A stretch of DNA of 9,808 bases from Candidatus Latescibacterota bacterium (lineage in GTDB: Bacteria; Latescibacterota; UBA2968; UBA8231), in assembly GCA_003529325.1 (NCBI GenBank), contig DPVW01000282.1:1-9808 (forward strand), written 5' to 3'. Positions 1 to 6,735 of the stretch are shown piece after piece. The translations under genes were made by a program, and so were the position numbers. Position 1 is the stretch's first letter, and the number at the start of each line of letters is the position of its first letter. Below the pieces are notes generated by a model that was not told where the DNA came from, did not search any database, and saw nothing but the letters and a program-made list of their open reading frames with translations.

Positions 1-2
1 GC

Positions 3-160
3 GCCCGTCATGGTAATGGAACACTTATGTCGCCAACGGGCCTGCAGGGCGGCAACGTTGTGGCCGTGGAACGGCCAGATGACCCGCCGGTGTCGATCAG
101 TGGGCGGGATTGGCGGTTCGATCCAATCAATCGACAGGTCGCTGCGGTCAGCGACGAATG
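3..160 (+). pseudogene. Fragment of a PVC-type membrane-bound dehydrogenase-like protein (5' end outside window, 3' end lost)
   Basis: The frame starting at base 3 is open from the left edge. It encodes a stretch that reads as real protein up to about base 150, with NGTLMSPTGLQGGNVVAVE followed by SISGRDWRFDP. A '(R/S)GRD-(F/W/L)-RF-P' segment preceded by a loop describing a glycine-rich blade is typical of the beta-propeller N-terminal part of planctomycete/verrucomicrobial 'membrane-bound dehydrogenase' (PVC-type haem-binding) proteins. In those proteins the next segment reads roughly '-AVSG-x-QFG'. Here the match breaks after QVAAVS, and the frame then runs on as antisense of the pectate-lyase gene, so the rest of this gene appears to be missing. 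The boundary with the neighbouring gene's stop at 161 is tight. The family call rests on a short motif seen by eye, so an unrelated protein end is possible. Confidence 0.4.
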
Positions 161-1525
161 TTACTCACGATGTACTGCGTCCGCGCTCCCGCCGCCAGAT
201 ATTTTACGGTTGCTCTCGACGATGTTGTTCTTGCAATCTGGATCCTCGTGGACCCGGTCGACGGGGAAGGCAGCACCGGAGGAACTGCGTGCCAGCCAGT
301 TGTCCCTGATCACGCAACCCGTGGCACTGACCGGCAAAGCGTTGCGGATCTTTCCGCTGGCCGCGCTTGACTCGGCGGTTACATTCTCACCAGAGTCAAA
401 CGTGCCCGACACTTCCCGCAGGGTCAGTATCTTGGGGCGCTTGAGCCATTTGGCATAGGTCTCGGGCAGCGGGTAGTCGTCGCCCCAGGCGGGACTCGAT
501 TGCCAGAACGAAACGGTGCCGACGGCGCCGCTCTTGGCGCCGACCACTTTCTCGCCGACCTTGAATTCGCCTGAAACGCCAGCCAGCTCCAGCACGGTTT
601 CGGCTGCCAGGTTGATCACGTACTTGGGCCGCAGCGGGCTGTCGCCACGGGTACTGATGCGGCACTGGGTCGCCATGACGTTGTTGCCGACAATCCGCAC
701 TGCGTCGAATCGGTTGGAAAGTTTGTTATCAGGGCTGTGGTCTGGATTATTCCCTTCAATCCACGCTCGTTGGAGTACGACGGGGGTGCCTCGATGTCTG
801 GCGACAAGAACTCCTTCCATCCAATTGCTTTCAGAGTTCAGTTCCAACAGCCAGCAACCGCCGGAAAGATCGGTGTTGGTGACAGTGAACCCTCGCCCAG
901 CGTTCGATTGGGCGCGGCACTGTGAAATTCGGGCGCCATTACAATCCGTAATGTAGAACCCGTCACCGCCGTTGTTCTGTGCGATGCAGTTGGTCACTTC
1001 CGAGATCTGGCTGTGATCGAGGAAGAAACCATGCGATGTGGCGCGTCGGACCAAGATGAACGACAGGCGTGAGTCCACCTCATTCAGGTGGAATGCGTGC
1101 AGCCCGAGCGTTGCCTTGTCATTGCCGTCGAGATACAGTCGAGACACCTCGATAGAGGAGCCACGCAAGTAAAGCATCGCGGGCATCTCGGCCCCGGCTC
1201 TGATGGTCGTCCCCCTGTGATCGAGGTGACCATCGCCGATGACTCGCAGCCCGTGGCCCGTGAACCGGATAGGCCTGGTGATAAGGTAAGTACCTGCGGG
1301 CAGGTACAACGTTTTGCCGGATTCATACGCTGCGTCTATCCCGGCGATGATAGCATCGGTGTCGTCAGATTCGCCGTCTCCGGTCGCGCCAAAGTCACGC
1401 ACATTGAGATACGGCCCACTATCGCCCGGAGGCCTGTCCGCGTAAACAGAACCGGACGGGTTCAACAGGGCGATGCAGCAGGCGAGCATCACCATCACTG
1501 CAACGATTACGATCGAAATCTTCAT
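161..1525 (-). CDS. Secreted pectate-lyase-like right-handed beta-helix protein
   Basis: The protein has 454 residues. Residues 1-29 form a signal peptide: positive N-terminus (MK), a long hydrophobic core, and an SVYA end that fits signal peptidase I. Residues 39-59 (YLNVRDFGATGDGESDDTDA) are the classic N-terminal motif of the pectate_lyase_3 / GH28-like beta-helix superfamily, followed by TLYLPAGTY (72-80), the usual second strand. Residues 80-290 show short repeated strands with N/D/G turns (for example IAQNNGGDGFYITDCNGARISQC), as in parallel beta-helix coils. Residues 311-340 and 367-393 carry two related 'VSG-F--GE-V----S-A-G' repeats. The family includes polysaccharide lyases and hydrolases, but the substrate cannot be read here. 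The ATG at 1525 is preceded by a weak GCGAGG. It is divergent from the sialidase-like gene across 210 bp. The frame is intact; the stop is TAA. Confidence 0.85.
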   Translation of the reverse strand: MKISIVIVAVMVMLACCIALLNPSGSVYADRPPGDSGPYLNVRDFGATGDGESDDTDAIIAGIDAAYESGKTLYLPAGTYLITRPIRFTGHGLRVIGDGHLDHRGTTIRAGAEMPAMLYLRGSSIEVSRLYLDGNDKATLGLHAFHLNEVDSRLSFILVRRATSHGFFLDHSQISEVTNCIAQNNGGDGFYITDCNGARISQCRAQSNAGRGFTVTNTDLSGGCWLLELNSESNWMEGVLVARHRGTPVVLQRAWIEGNNPDHSPDNKLSNRFDAVRIVGNNVMATQCRISTRGDSPLRPKYVINLAAETVLELAGVSGEFKVGEKVVGAKSGAVGTVSFWQSSPAWGDDYPLPETYAKWLKRPKILTLREVSGTFDSGENVTAESSAASGKIRNALPVSATGCVIRDNWLARSSSGAAFPVDRVHEDPDCKNNIVESNRKISGGGSADAVHRE

Positions 1526-1735
1526 GCGTGGCCTCGCTGTGCCAAAACGTTCTGGTGTTCACGATTGGTAACCCAAATCTATCCTAAGGCGAAGGGCCTC
1601 CATGATCAACCAGACGCAAGGGCTCTATCAAAATCCGCACCGGCACTTGTCAAGCATGCGCTAGTGCAGAAAATAGGGACACTTCAAATACAGGATAAAA
1701 ATATTCTGGCAATCAAGACAAGGGAGGGCGTCAAG
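1526..1735. promoter_or_regulatory. Divergent intergenic region with promoters for the pectate-lyase-like and sialidase-like genes
   Basis: This 210-bp stretch separates two head-to-head genes and so must hold both promoters unless one is read from elsewhere. The half near the plus-strand gene is visibly AT-richer (about 1665-1720). A possible plus-strand promoter is TTGTCA at 1647-1652, a 17-bp spacer, then AAAATA at 1670-1675. The -35 match is good but the -10 is poor. A strong ribosome binding site AGGGAGGG lies at 1721-1728, seven bases before the ATG at 1736, and decides that start. I see no clear operator. Promoter boxes in planctomycetes are poorly defined, so the box calls are weak. 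Confidence 0.35.
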
Positions 1736-4336
1736 ATGCGATTTAACTCAACCATAGTGACGATACATGTGCCCACGATAGGGATGGTTCTGCTCTGCAC
1801 CTCGTTGGCAGGATGCCGATCAGGTGGCGAGCGTGAGGCGGTCCATATTGAGCCGGCCACTGCACCGGTATTTGCCGAAGAGCCGGACTATGCCCAGTAC
1901 CCGGGCGGGCTATCGGGATTTACAGGCATGAACCTGCAAGAAGTGACCCACTTGGAACTGAAGCCGGCGATGCGGGCTCGCATCGGGCAGCGCGGCCTTT
2001 ACAAGACCGCACTGGTTCGGTTGCCCAGTGGTACGTTGCTGACTACACCCTGCTCCACTGAGGGGTCTCTTTTTAGATTTGCGGTTTATCGGTCTGCTGA
2101 TGAGGGCAGGACGTGGGAGGAGATCCAGACAGAGGGTGCCACATTGAGCGGCGGCCAGGAGCCGGCATTGACCTGCCTGGAAGACGGCACGGTGCTGCTG
2201 CTCACAGAGCAAGTTACTGGAGATGGGGCTCGTCTGTTTCGGTCGACTGATGAGGGAATAACCTGGACACGACTGGAGTGCGAGTTTTCCACATCCACCC
2301 GCAACATGTTAGAGCAGGCCGACGGTAGCCTGTTGCTGTTTGATGCTACTTCACGGCTGCAATCTACTGATGGGGGCCAAACCTGGCCAGAGCGAGAAAC
2401 ATTTGAGGTGCAGGGTGCACCAGGCTTTCATTTCAGGGAAGCGGCACTGGTTCAGCTGGCGGAGGACCACTTGCTGGCTGCTGTTCGCATGTATGGCGAT
2501 GAGTATGAATCCCTTACCGGCGACCTCATATCCGAGTTGCCTGAGTGCCGGGGAATGCCGAAGCAGGCGGATTGTTCCGACCACATGGTGCTGCTCGAAT
2601 CAGAGGATGGGGGACTGCACTGGAGCAAGCCGCGGTCTTTCCTTGGCTACAGCGACGTGCACGTCTACTTGTCACTGTTGCAGGACGGACGGCTTCTGGC
2701 GACCTACACGAGCAACCATCTGCCTTATGGACCATTTGCGGTCCTGAGCGAGGATCATGGAAAGACCTGGGACACCGATCGACCGATTCACTTGGCGATG
2801 TCGTGGACTTCGTATTCAGGCTGGGCCACTTCAGTGCAGTTCCCGGACGGCGACATCCTGACCGCTTACGCCATCACCGCCTACCTGGAGGGACCTGGGG
2901 GCGACGAGGTTGTTCCGGGCGAGCGCGACACCGCGGCGGAGGTGGTGCGCTGGCGGCTGCCGGGCGTGGCACAGAACCTGGCCCCGATTGAGCCGGCCAC
3001 CGAGCCGGTGTTTGCTGAGGAGCCGGACTATACCCAGTACGCGGCGGGATTGGCCGGTTTTGCCGGGATTAATCTCCAGCAAGTGGCGCACTGGGAACGT
3101 AAGTCGGCGATGCGGGCCCGGGTCGGCCACCGCGGATACTACAAGGGCGCCCTGGTCCGATTGCCCACCGGTGAATTGCTCGCCGGTCCCCACTACGACG
3201 AGAAGACCAAACAGCGCAGGGAGAACCCGGAGGCGACCACCGGCCCTGCCGACCAGCACTCCTCTGATGAGGGCAGGGTCAGGACCTGGATGACCATGGA
3301 GGCCCAGGTGCCAAACAAGATTGGCGCAGCGATTTTTCGCTCCCGTGATGAGGGTAGGAGTTGGGAATTGGTCCAGACGCAGGGTACCGAACTCCCGGGT
3401 GGAGGGGAGGGAGAGTCGCGATTCGCCCATCTGCCGGACGGAACCCTGTTGCTGAGCACTTCGTTCAGGTCGCGGTCTGTCCCGAGCGCCCCCGCCGAAA
3501 CAGCCCACGATCACGCGGACGACAGAGCGGGTATTTTACGGTCCACGGACAACGGTGTGACCTGGTCACATGTCGTGTGCGACCGCGGATATGGAGGCTA
3601 TGGCAATAACATTATCCTGCAGCCGGACGGGAGCCTGCTGGTCTTCGGCTCCATGGGCACCGATTTCCCTGGCGCTGAATCCGAGACCCCGACCAGCACC
3701 GCCTGGCGGCTACGCTCAACGGATGGAGGCCAAACCTGGACTGAGCGTGAGGAGGTCGCCAACTGGGACTCCCAGCAGCCGATGTTCTCTGAGACGTTTG
3801 TGCTGCCACTTTCAGAGACGCACTTCCTGGCGACTACTCGCGTCGAGGGTGACTTTATCGTGGATGATCGTCGGCCGCCGCGCGGTCTGCCCACACCCCG
3901 CGGCGATGAGACGGGCGGCTATCAGATAATCAGGGAATCCCACGACGCCGGACTGAACTGGAGCAAGCCGTGGCGGCTGACGAACTACGGCGAAGTCCAT
4001 GGCCATTTGCTCCAACTGGCGGATGGCCGTGTTATGTGCACCTACGCTAACTATCATCTGCCCTTCGGCATCTGCGCGGTGTTCAGTGAGGACGATGGTC
4101 AGACCTGGGATAACAACCGTCCCATTCAGTTGGCGAATTCCTGCGATTTCTGGACGGGCTGGCCAACCTCCTTGCAGATGCCGGATGGCACTATTTTAAC
4201 GTCCTATTGCATACAAGCCTATAAGGAAAAGAACGAACAAGGCATCGTAGAACATGGCTGCGGCAGTTCCACCTTTGAGGTCGTCCGCTGGGAGTTGCCT
4301 GGACTAAAGGCATCGCCCGGAGGGTTAACCCAGTGA
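1736..4336 (+). CDS. Lipoprotein with two tandem sialidase/BNR (Asp-box) beta-propeller domains
   Basis: The protein has 866 residues. The start at 1736 is chosen because AGGGAGGG lies seven bases upstream and it begins a lipoprotein signal peptide with lipobox LAGC (Cys27). The frame is open further upstream, but that part is antisense to the pectate-lyase gene. Two homologous halves follow (residues 38-417 and 418-866). Each has five Asp-boxes (S-x-D-x-G-x-x-W): at 120, 170, 210, 289 and 338 in the first half, and 536, 603, 661, 735 and 784 in the second. This pattern marks the sialidase / BNR_2 superfamily, which hydrolyses terminal sugars or simply binds glycans. I do not see a clear FRIP arginine motif; the nearest segment is VRLPSG at 94-99 and VRLPTG at 474-479, so catalysis is unproven. 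The predicted location is membrane-anchored, periplasmic or surface-exposed. Pairing with the divergent lyase suggests use of external polysaccharide. Confidence 0.88.
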   Translation: MRFNSTIVTIHVPTIGMVLLCTSLAGCRSGGEREAVHIEPATAPVFAEEPDYAQYPGGLSGFTGMNLQEVTHLELKPAMRARIGQRGLYKTALVRLPSGTLLTTPCSTEGSLFRFAVYRSADEGRTWEEIQTEGATLSGGQEPALTCLEDGTVLLLTEQVTGDGARLFRSTDEGITWTRLECEFSTSTRNMLEQADGSLLLFDATSRLQSTDGGQTWPERETFEVQGAPGFHFREAALVQLAEDHLLAAVRMYGDEYESLTGDLISELPECRGMPKQADCSDHMVLLESEDGGLHWSKPRSFLGYSDVHVYLSLLQDGRLLATYTSNHLPYGPFAVLSEDHGKTWDTDRPIHLAMSWTSYSGWATSVQFPDGDILTAYAITAYLEGPGGDEVVPGERDTAAEVVRWRLPGVAQNLAPIEPATEPVFAEEPDYTQYAAGLAGFAGINLQQVAHWERKSAMRARVGHRGYYKGALVRLPTGELLAGPHYDEKTKQRRENPEATTGPADQHSSDEGRVRTWMTMEAQVPNKIGAAIFRSRDEGRSWELVQTQGTELPGGGEGESRFAHLPDGTLLLSTSFRSRSVPSAPAETAHDHADDRAGILRSTDNGVTWSHVVCDRGYGGYGNNIILQPDGSLLVFGSMGTDFPGAESETPTSTAWRLRSTDGGQTWTEREEVANWDSQQPMFSETFVLPLSETHFLATTRVEGDFIVDDRRPPRGLPTPRGDETGGYQIIRESHDAGLNWSKPWRLTNYGEVHGHLLQLADGRVMCTYANYHLPFGICAVFSEDDGQTWDNNRPIQLANSCDFWTGWPTSLQMPDGTILTSYCIQAYKEKNEQGIVEHGCGSSTFEVVRWELPGLKASPGGLTQ
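1847..4309 (+). repeat. Internal tandem gene duplication inside the sialidase-like gene
   Basis: The second half of the gene starts again with the same 14 bases (attgagccggccac at 1847 and 2987), an offset of exactly 1140 bp. Protein alignment is gap-free for the first 65 or so residues of each unit: IEPATAPVFAEEPDY against IEPATEPVFAEEPDY, and KPAMRAR against KSAMRAR. Divergence is uneven. The second unit is longer, with about 36 extra residues before its first regular Asp-box and another insert near residues 585-600. Both units end in a VVRW-x-LPG strand. The duplication therefore gave two complete propellers, not extra blades. Confidence 0.85.
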
Positions 4337-4472
4337 TTTGCTGCAACAATTCCTCGCAAAATGGTGGTTTCACCTGGTGGATCGTGTTAGGATGAGTGGA
4401 ACTATTGATCGATGATGACACGACGGATCTAGAGGCGGGAGAACGCTAATGTCAGTGCAAACTCACGGGGCG

Positions 4473-4526
4473 AAAAAAGGGTGCCAGGACCTGATGCGCA
4501 TGCGCCAGGTCCTGGCACCCTTTTTT
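4473..4526. terminator. Perfect palindrome with 21-bp arms: bidirectional terminator or REP-like element
   Basis: The arm 4473-4493 is six A followed by GGGTGCCAGGACCTG. Its exact reverse complement, ending in T's, is 4506-4526, and one further T follows at 4527. The 12-base spacer contains GCGCATGCGC (4496-4505), itself palindromic. The hairpin plus U-run fits an intrinsic terminator in both directions and lies about 140 bp after the sialidase-like gene. Perfect symmetry over 21 bp with A/T ends also fits a REP or MITE-like dispersed palindrome. Sequence alone does not separate these. A small ATG frame crossing it (4449-4547, 32 codons) is judged spurious. Confidence 0.75.
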
Positions 4527-4569
4527 TGTCAGCTCGCCCAGAATTGATACGAAAGGAGGTCACAAGGCT

Positions 4570-4611
4570 GAATCAAGAGTAAAGTCTGACGAGTAGAGTT
4601 TGACGAGGAGA
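4570..4611 (+). repeat. Three tandem 14-bp units upstream of the PEP-CTERM gene
   Basis: The units are gaatcaagagtaaa (4570-4583), gtctgacgagtaga (4584-4597) and gtttgacgaggaga (4598-4611). The last two match at 12 of 14 bases, and the first matches the second at 9 of 14. The phase is exact, with no spacer. They lie 100 bp before the PEP-CTERM start and just before the candidate structured leader, a position suitable for regulator binding, but no known operator is recognised. A chance array is possible for the weakest unit. Confidence 0.45.
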
Positions 4612-4638
4612 ATTGTGTTTGTTTTGTAGTTTTAACGA

Positions 4639-4692
4639 TGCCAAGTGTTTTACTGCCGCTAAAGGTTTGGCAGGCACGTCGGCAGAAGCCTG
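4639..4692 (+). promoter_or_regulatory. Candidate structured 5' leader (interleaved stems, possible pseudoknot)
   Basis: Two perfect 6-bp stems interleave: TGCCAA 4639-4644 with TTGGCA 4667-4672, and CTGCCG 4653-4658 with CGGCAG 4680-4685. The loops between arms are 8, 8 and 7 bases, as in an H-type pseudoknot. A third pairing, CAGGC 4671-4675 with GCCTG 4688-4692, competes with the first for two bases, so alternative folds exist. The element ends 9 bases before the ribosome binding site of the PEP-CTERM gene. I do not match it to a named riboswitch class. It could be chance pairing in a short leader. Confidence 0.35.
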
Positions 4693-4713
4693 AAAACAAA
4701 AGGGAGAACGATG

Positions 4714-5463
4714 ATGAAAAAGACAATTGCAGTATTAGTAGTGTTATTGCTGGCTGCTGCCTCGGCCGAGGCAGCCTTTCTGATGAACGAAACCTTTGAC
4801 ACCGCCGCCCAGCAGGTGGATGTCGATACGCTACCAGGATGGGTCAACAACAACGGCAGTAGCGTAGAATGGTTTCGGACCACCCAAGTGTCGGACGCCG
4901 TCGATGGCGGTACCCTGGGCATCGAAAAGAAACAGTCCGGCGGTAGCTGGGGTTCATACAGCTATGACATCTCCCACACCCTTGGCGCGGGCGAGTCCTA
5001 CCGATTCGAAGCCTACCTCGAGGCCCAGAATGGTCACACGGATACCGCGCACAATCTGCGAATCTATCACTCCGACGGCCGCAGGACCCAATTTTACTTC
5101 GACGGCGCCGCTGAACTTGATTGGGCTATTTATGACGCGGGTTCAAGCAAAATCCATAATGCCAACGTCTCCACTTCCTCCTTGGTCGTGCGGGTGGCGT
5201 TAGATATCGGCCCGGACGGCGTCACCGCCTGGTACGACGAGACCGGTGGTACCTCCTGGGTCAGTTTGGGTGACGCATTGGCCACCAGCAATTCGGACTT
5301 CGGCTTTGACGGCATCGGGGAGGTGAATTCCCAGATGTACACTGCTCAAACTGCTAGTAAGGTCCGGGCTGACAGCTTCAGTCTGACCACGATTCCCGAG
5401 CCGTCCACCCTGGCTCTGTTGGCCCTTGGTGGCCTGGCAGTTCTGTTCCGCCGGAAGCGTTAG
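4714..5463 (+). CDS. Secreted PEP-CTERM sorting-domain protein
   Basis: The protein has 249 residues from the ATG at 4714. There are two adjacent ATG codons (4711, 4714); AGGGAG at 4701-4706 is spaced seven bases from the second and only four from the first, so 4714 is preferred and gives MKKT at the N-terminus. Residues 1-20 are a signal peptide (MKK, hydrophobic core, ASAEA). The C-terminus, residues 228-249, is a complete PEP-CTERM signal: PEPSTLA, a hydrophobic helix, and RRKR. Such proteins are cleaved and sorted to the envelope by exosortase; no exosortase is in this window. The middle (22-227) has many beta-strand-like and aromatic segments (ETFDTAAQQ, NNNGSSVEWFRTTQ, YRFEAYLEAQNG) resembling the jelly-roll region often found in this group, with no catalytic motif recognised. 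The gene stands alone on its strand with a long leader and may be regulated there. Confidence 0.9.
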   Translation: MKKTIAVLVVLLLAAASAEAAFLMNETFDTAAQQVDVDTLPGWVNNNGSSVEWFRTTQVSDAVDGGTLGIEKKQSGGSWGSYSYDISHTLGAGESYRFEAYLEAQNGHTDTAHNLRIYHSDGRRTQFYFDGAAELDWAIYDAGSSKIHNANVSTSSLVVRVALDIGPDGVTAWYDETGGTSWVSLGDALATSNSDFGFDGIGEVNSQMYTAQTASKVRADSFSLTTIPEPSTLALLALGGLAVLFRRKR

Positions 5464-5483
5464 TCAGCGCAGGACGTGTTATC

Positions 5484-5501
5484 GCAGGCAAGGAGGCCTG
5501 C
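5484..5501 (+). terminator. Weak hairpin after the PEP-CTERM gene
   Basis: GCAGGC (5484-5489) pairs perfectly with GCCTGC (5496-5501) around a six-base loop, 20 bases after the stop. No T-run follows, so it is not a standard intrinsic terminator. It could still stop transcription between these two convergent genes. The remainder of 5464-5646 shows only one other short hairpin (TGCGCG 5586-5591 with CGCGCA 5597-5602). Confidence 0.3.
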
Positions 5502-5646
5502 AGGGCGTTGTGTAAAGGACGATCACCTAGCGGTGCCTCGTTGATAGGCCCAAGGTTTGCCTTTAGGCGCTTCGTTCGAAACTTCTGCGCGCCCTGCGCG
5601 CATGTTTGGGGAGTCGATGCCAGATACCAGATCCGCCGACGGGTCA

Positions 5647-6726
5647 TTAATTCGAAATCTCCTCGCCCCCGTCGATCGAGGCCAGAGCCCGCCAGATGGT
5701 CGCATCGATTTCGTTCTCGTAGAACGCGACGCTCCCGTCGCACCGGAGCGCATTGACGCCCCCCGGATGCTCGCTGCGAGCGGCGATGTGTCCCGTGCAC
5801 AGGCCGCGTGCTGGTTCCGTTTCATCGTTCACGCAATTCGGTTCCGCGGTGGTGTCGCCACAGTAGCGCATATGATCCGGGGCGCTCGAATTGGGTGTAT
5901 TCACATGCTGGTATTGGGCACCGAAAAATGGGAAGGACCATGCGCCGCGATAGTTTCTGGGTTCACCTATCTGGTCGAGCCGACCGGCGAGGACCTCGCT
6001 CACGATGACGGTTTTCGACGTCCCGTCCTGGAACTCTCGTATCTTGCGCCCAAAATGAAAGCGGAAGGGACCACCGTTTTCCGTCTCCTCCTCGGGTGGG
6101 GTCGAGTTCTGAGGAGAATTAGGAAAATTACAGTTCCAGAGAAAGCCCAGACCAGGGCTGGCAGGATCGCCCATTCCAAAGTTCAAGACAACGTTCGAGC
6201 GAGAGATTGGGTGGCTGAAACCATAATCCTCAAGCTGCCGCACGCGGCCGCTGGTATCGCCACTGGGGCATTGGTAGGTCGGCATCTGCTGGGCGAATAC
6301 GACACGATTCACGGGGCTTCCGTGATAGCCCATGAAATCATCGGTGTAGTCAATCTCATCCGCTAGATTGTTCTCCTCGATAAACGGCAGGATCTGGACC
6401 AACCCCGTCCACCCGGACCACACGTTGGTATGGGTCACCTCTGTTCCCGATGTGCCGGATGGGAAAAGCCCTTGCGCGTCGTGGTGGTTGAGCATCGCCA
6501 CACCGACCTGCTTCATGTTGTTGACGCACTGTAGCCGCCGAGCCGCCTCACGGGCCGCTTGCACCGCCGGCAGTAACATCACGACCAGGATCGCAATGAT
6601 GGCGATCACGACCAGGAGTTCGACCAGTGTGAAACCATGCAGGGGCCGAGAGCCATACTTTTGTATGGGTTCCCCTTTGTGGATCAAGTCTAATCTGTGT
6701 CCGTGTGGAACGTCGTGGCGATCCAT
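5647..6726 (-). CDS. DUF1559 pilin-like protein with N-terminal methylation motif and H-X9-DG tail
   Basis: The protein has 359 residues. [19 protein letters not shown] (31-49) is a type IV prepilin/pseudopilin motif: cleavage after Gly31, with Glu36 as the +5 glutamate, then a hydrophobic helix and the charged stretch [11 protein letters not shown]. The tail [12 protein letters not shown] is the H-X9-DG motif that ends DUF1559 proteins. These are expanded to many copies in Planctomycetota, and their role is still uncertain; a surface or pseudopilus-like structure is usually assumed. Length and domain order fit the family. The leader before Gly31 is long (31 residues; many relatives have about 6-15), and the ATG at 6726 has only a weak GAG upstream, so the true start may lie downstream at a non-ATG codon such as TTG (residue 14). 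The start sits directly against an IS4 remnant on the other strand, so the original promoter may have been replaced. Confidence 0.92.
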   Translation of the reverse strand: MDRHDVPHGHRLDLIHKGEPIQKYGSRPLHGFTLVELLVVIAIIAILVVMLLPAVQAAREAARRLQCVNNMKQVGVAMLNHHDAQGLFPSGTSGTEVTHTNVWSGWTGLVQILPFIEENNLADEIDYTDDFMGYHGSPVNRVVFAQQMPTYQCPSGDTSGRVRQLEDYGFSHPISRSNVVLNFGMGDPASPGLGFLWNCNFPNSPQNSTPPEEETENGGPFRFHFGRKIREFQDGTSKTVIVSEVLAGRLDQIGEPRNYRGAWSFPFFGAQYQHVNTPNSSAPDHMRYCGDTTAEPNCVNDETEPARGLCTGHIAARSEHPGGVNALRCDGSVAFYENEIDATIWRALASIDGGEEISN

Positions 6727-6735
6727 GTATCATCT

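Noticed and set aside
1088..1735. Upstream extension of the sialidase-like reading frame
   Set aside because: It is antisense to the pectate-lyase gene, and the start at 1736 has a strong ribosome binding site and a lipoprotein signal.
2831..3514. Long minus-strand open frame inside the sialidase-like gene
   Set aside because: Low-complexity Arg/Gly-rich product with no family motif; it is a shadow of the plus-strand codons.
4449..4547. Possible 32-residue peptide with GGGAG upstream
   Set aside because: Most of its codons are the palindrome itself, so the frame is probably chance.
4552..4560. AAAGGAGGT, a perfect anti-Shine-Dalgarno match
   Set aside because: No ATG, GTG or TTG at a usable distance; the only nearby frame from CTG stops after four codons.
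5557..6366. Plus-strand 269-residue open frame over the DUF1559 gene
   Set aside because: The minus-strand product has clear family motifs at both ends; the plus product has none.
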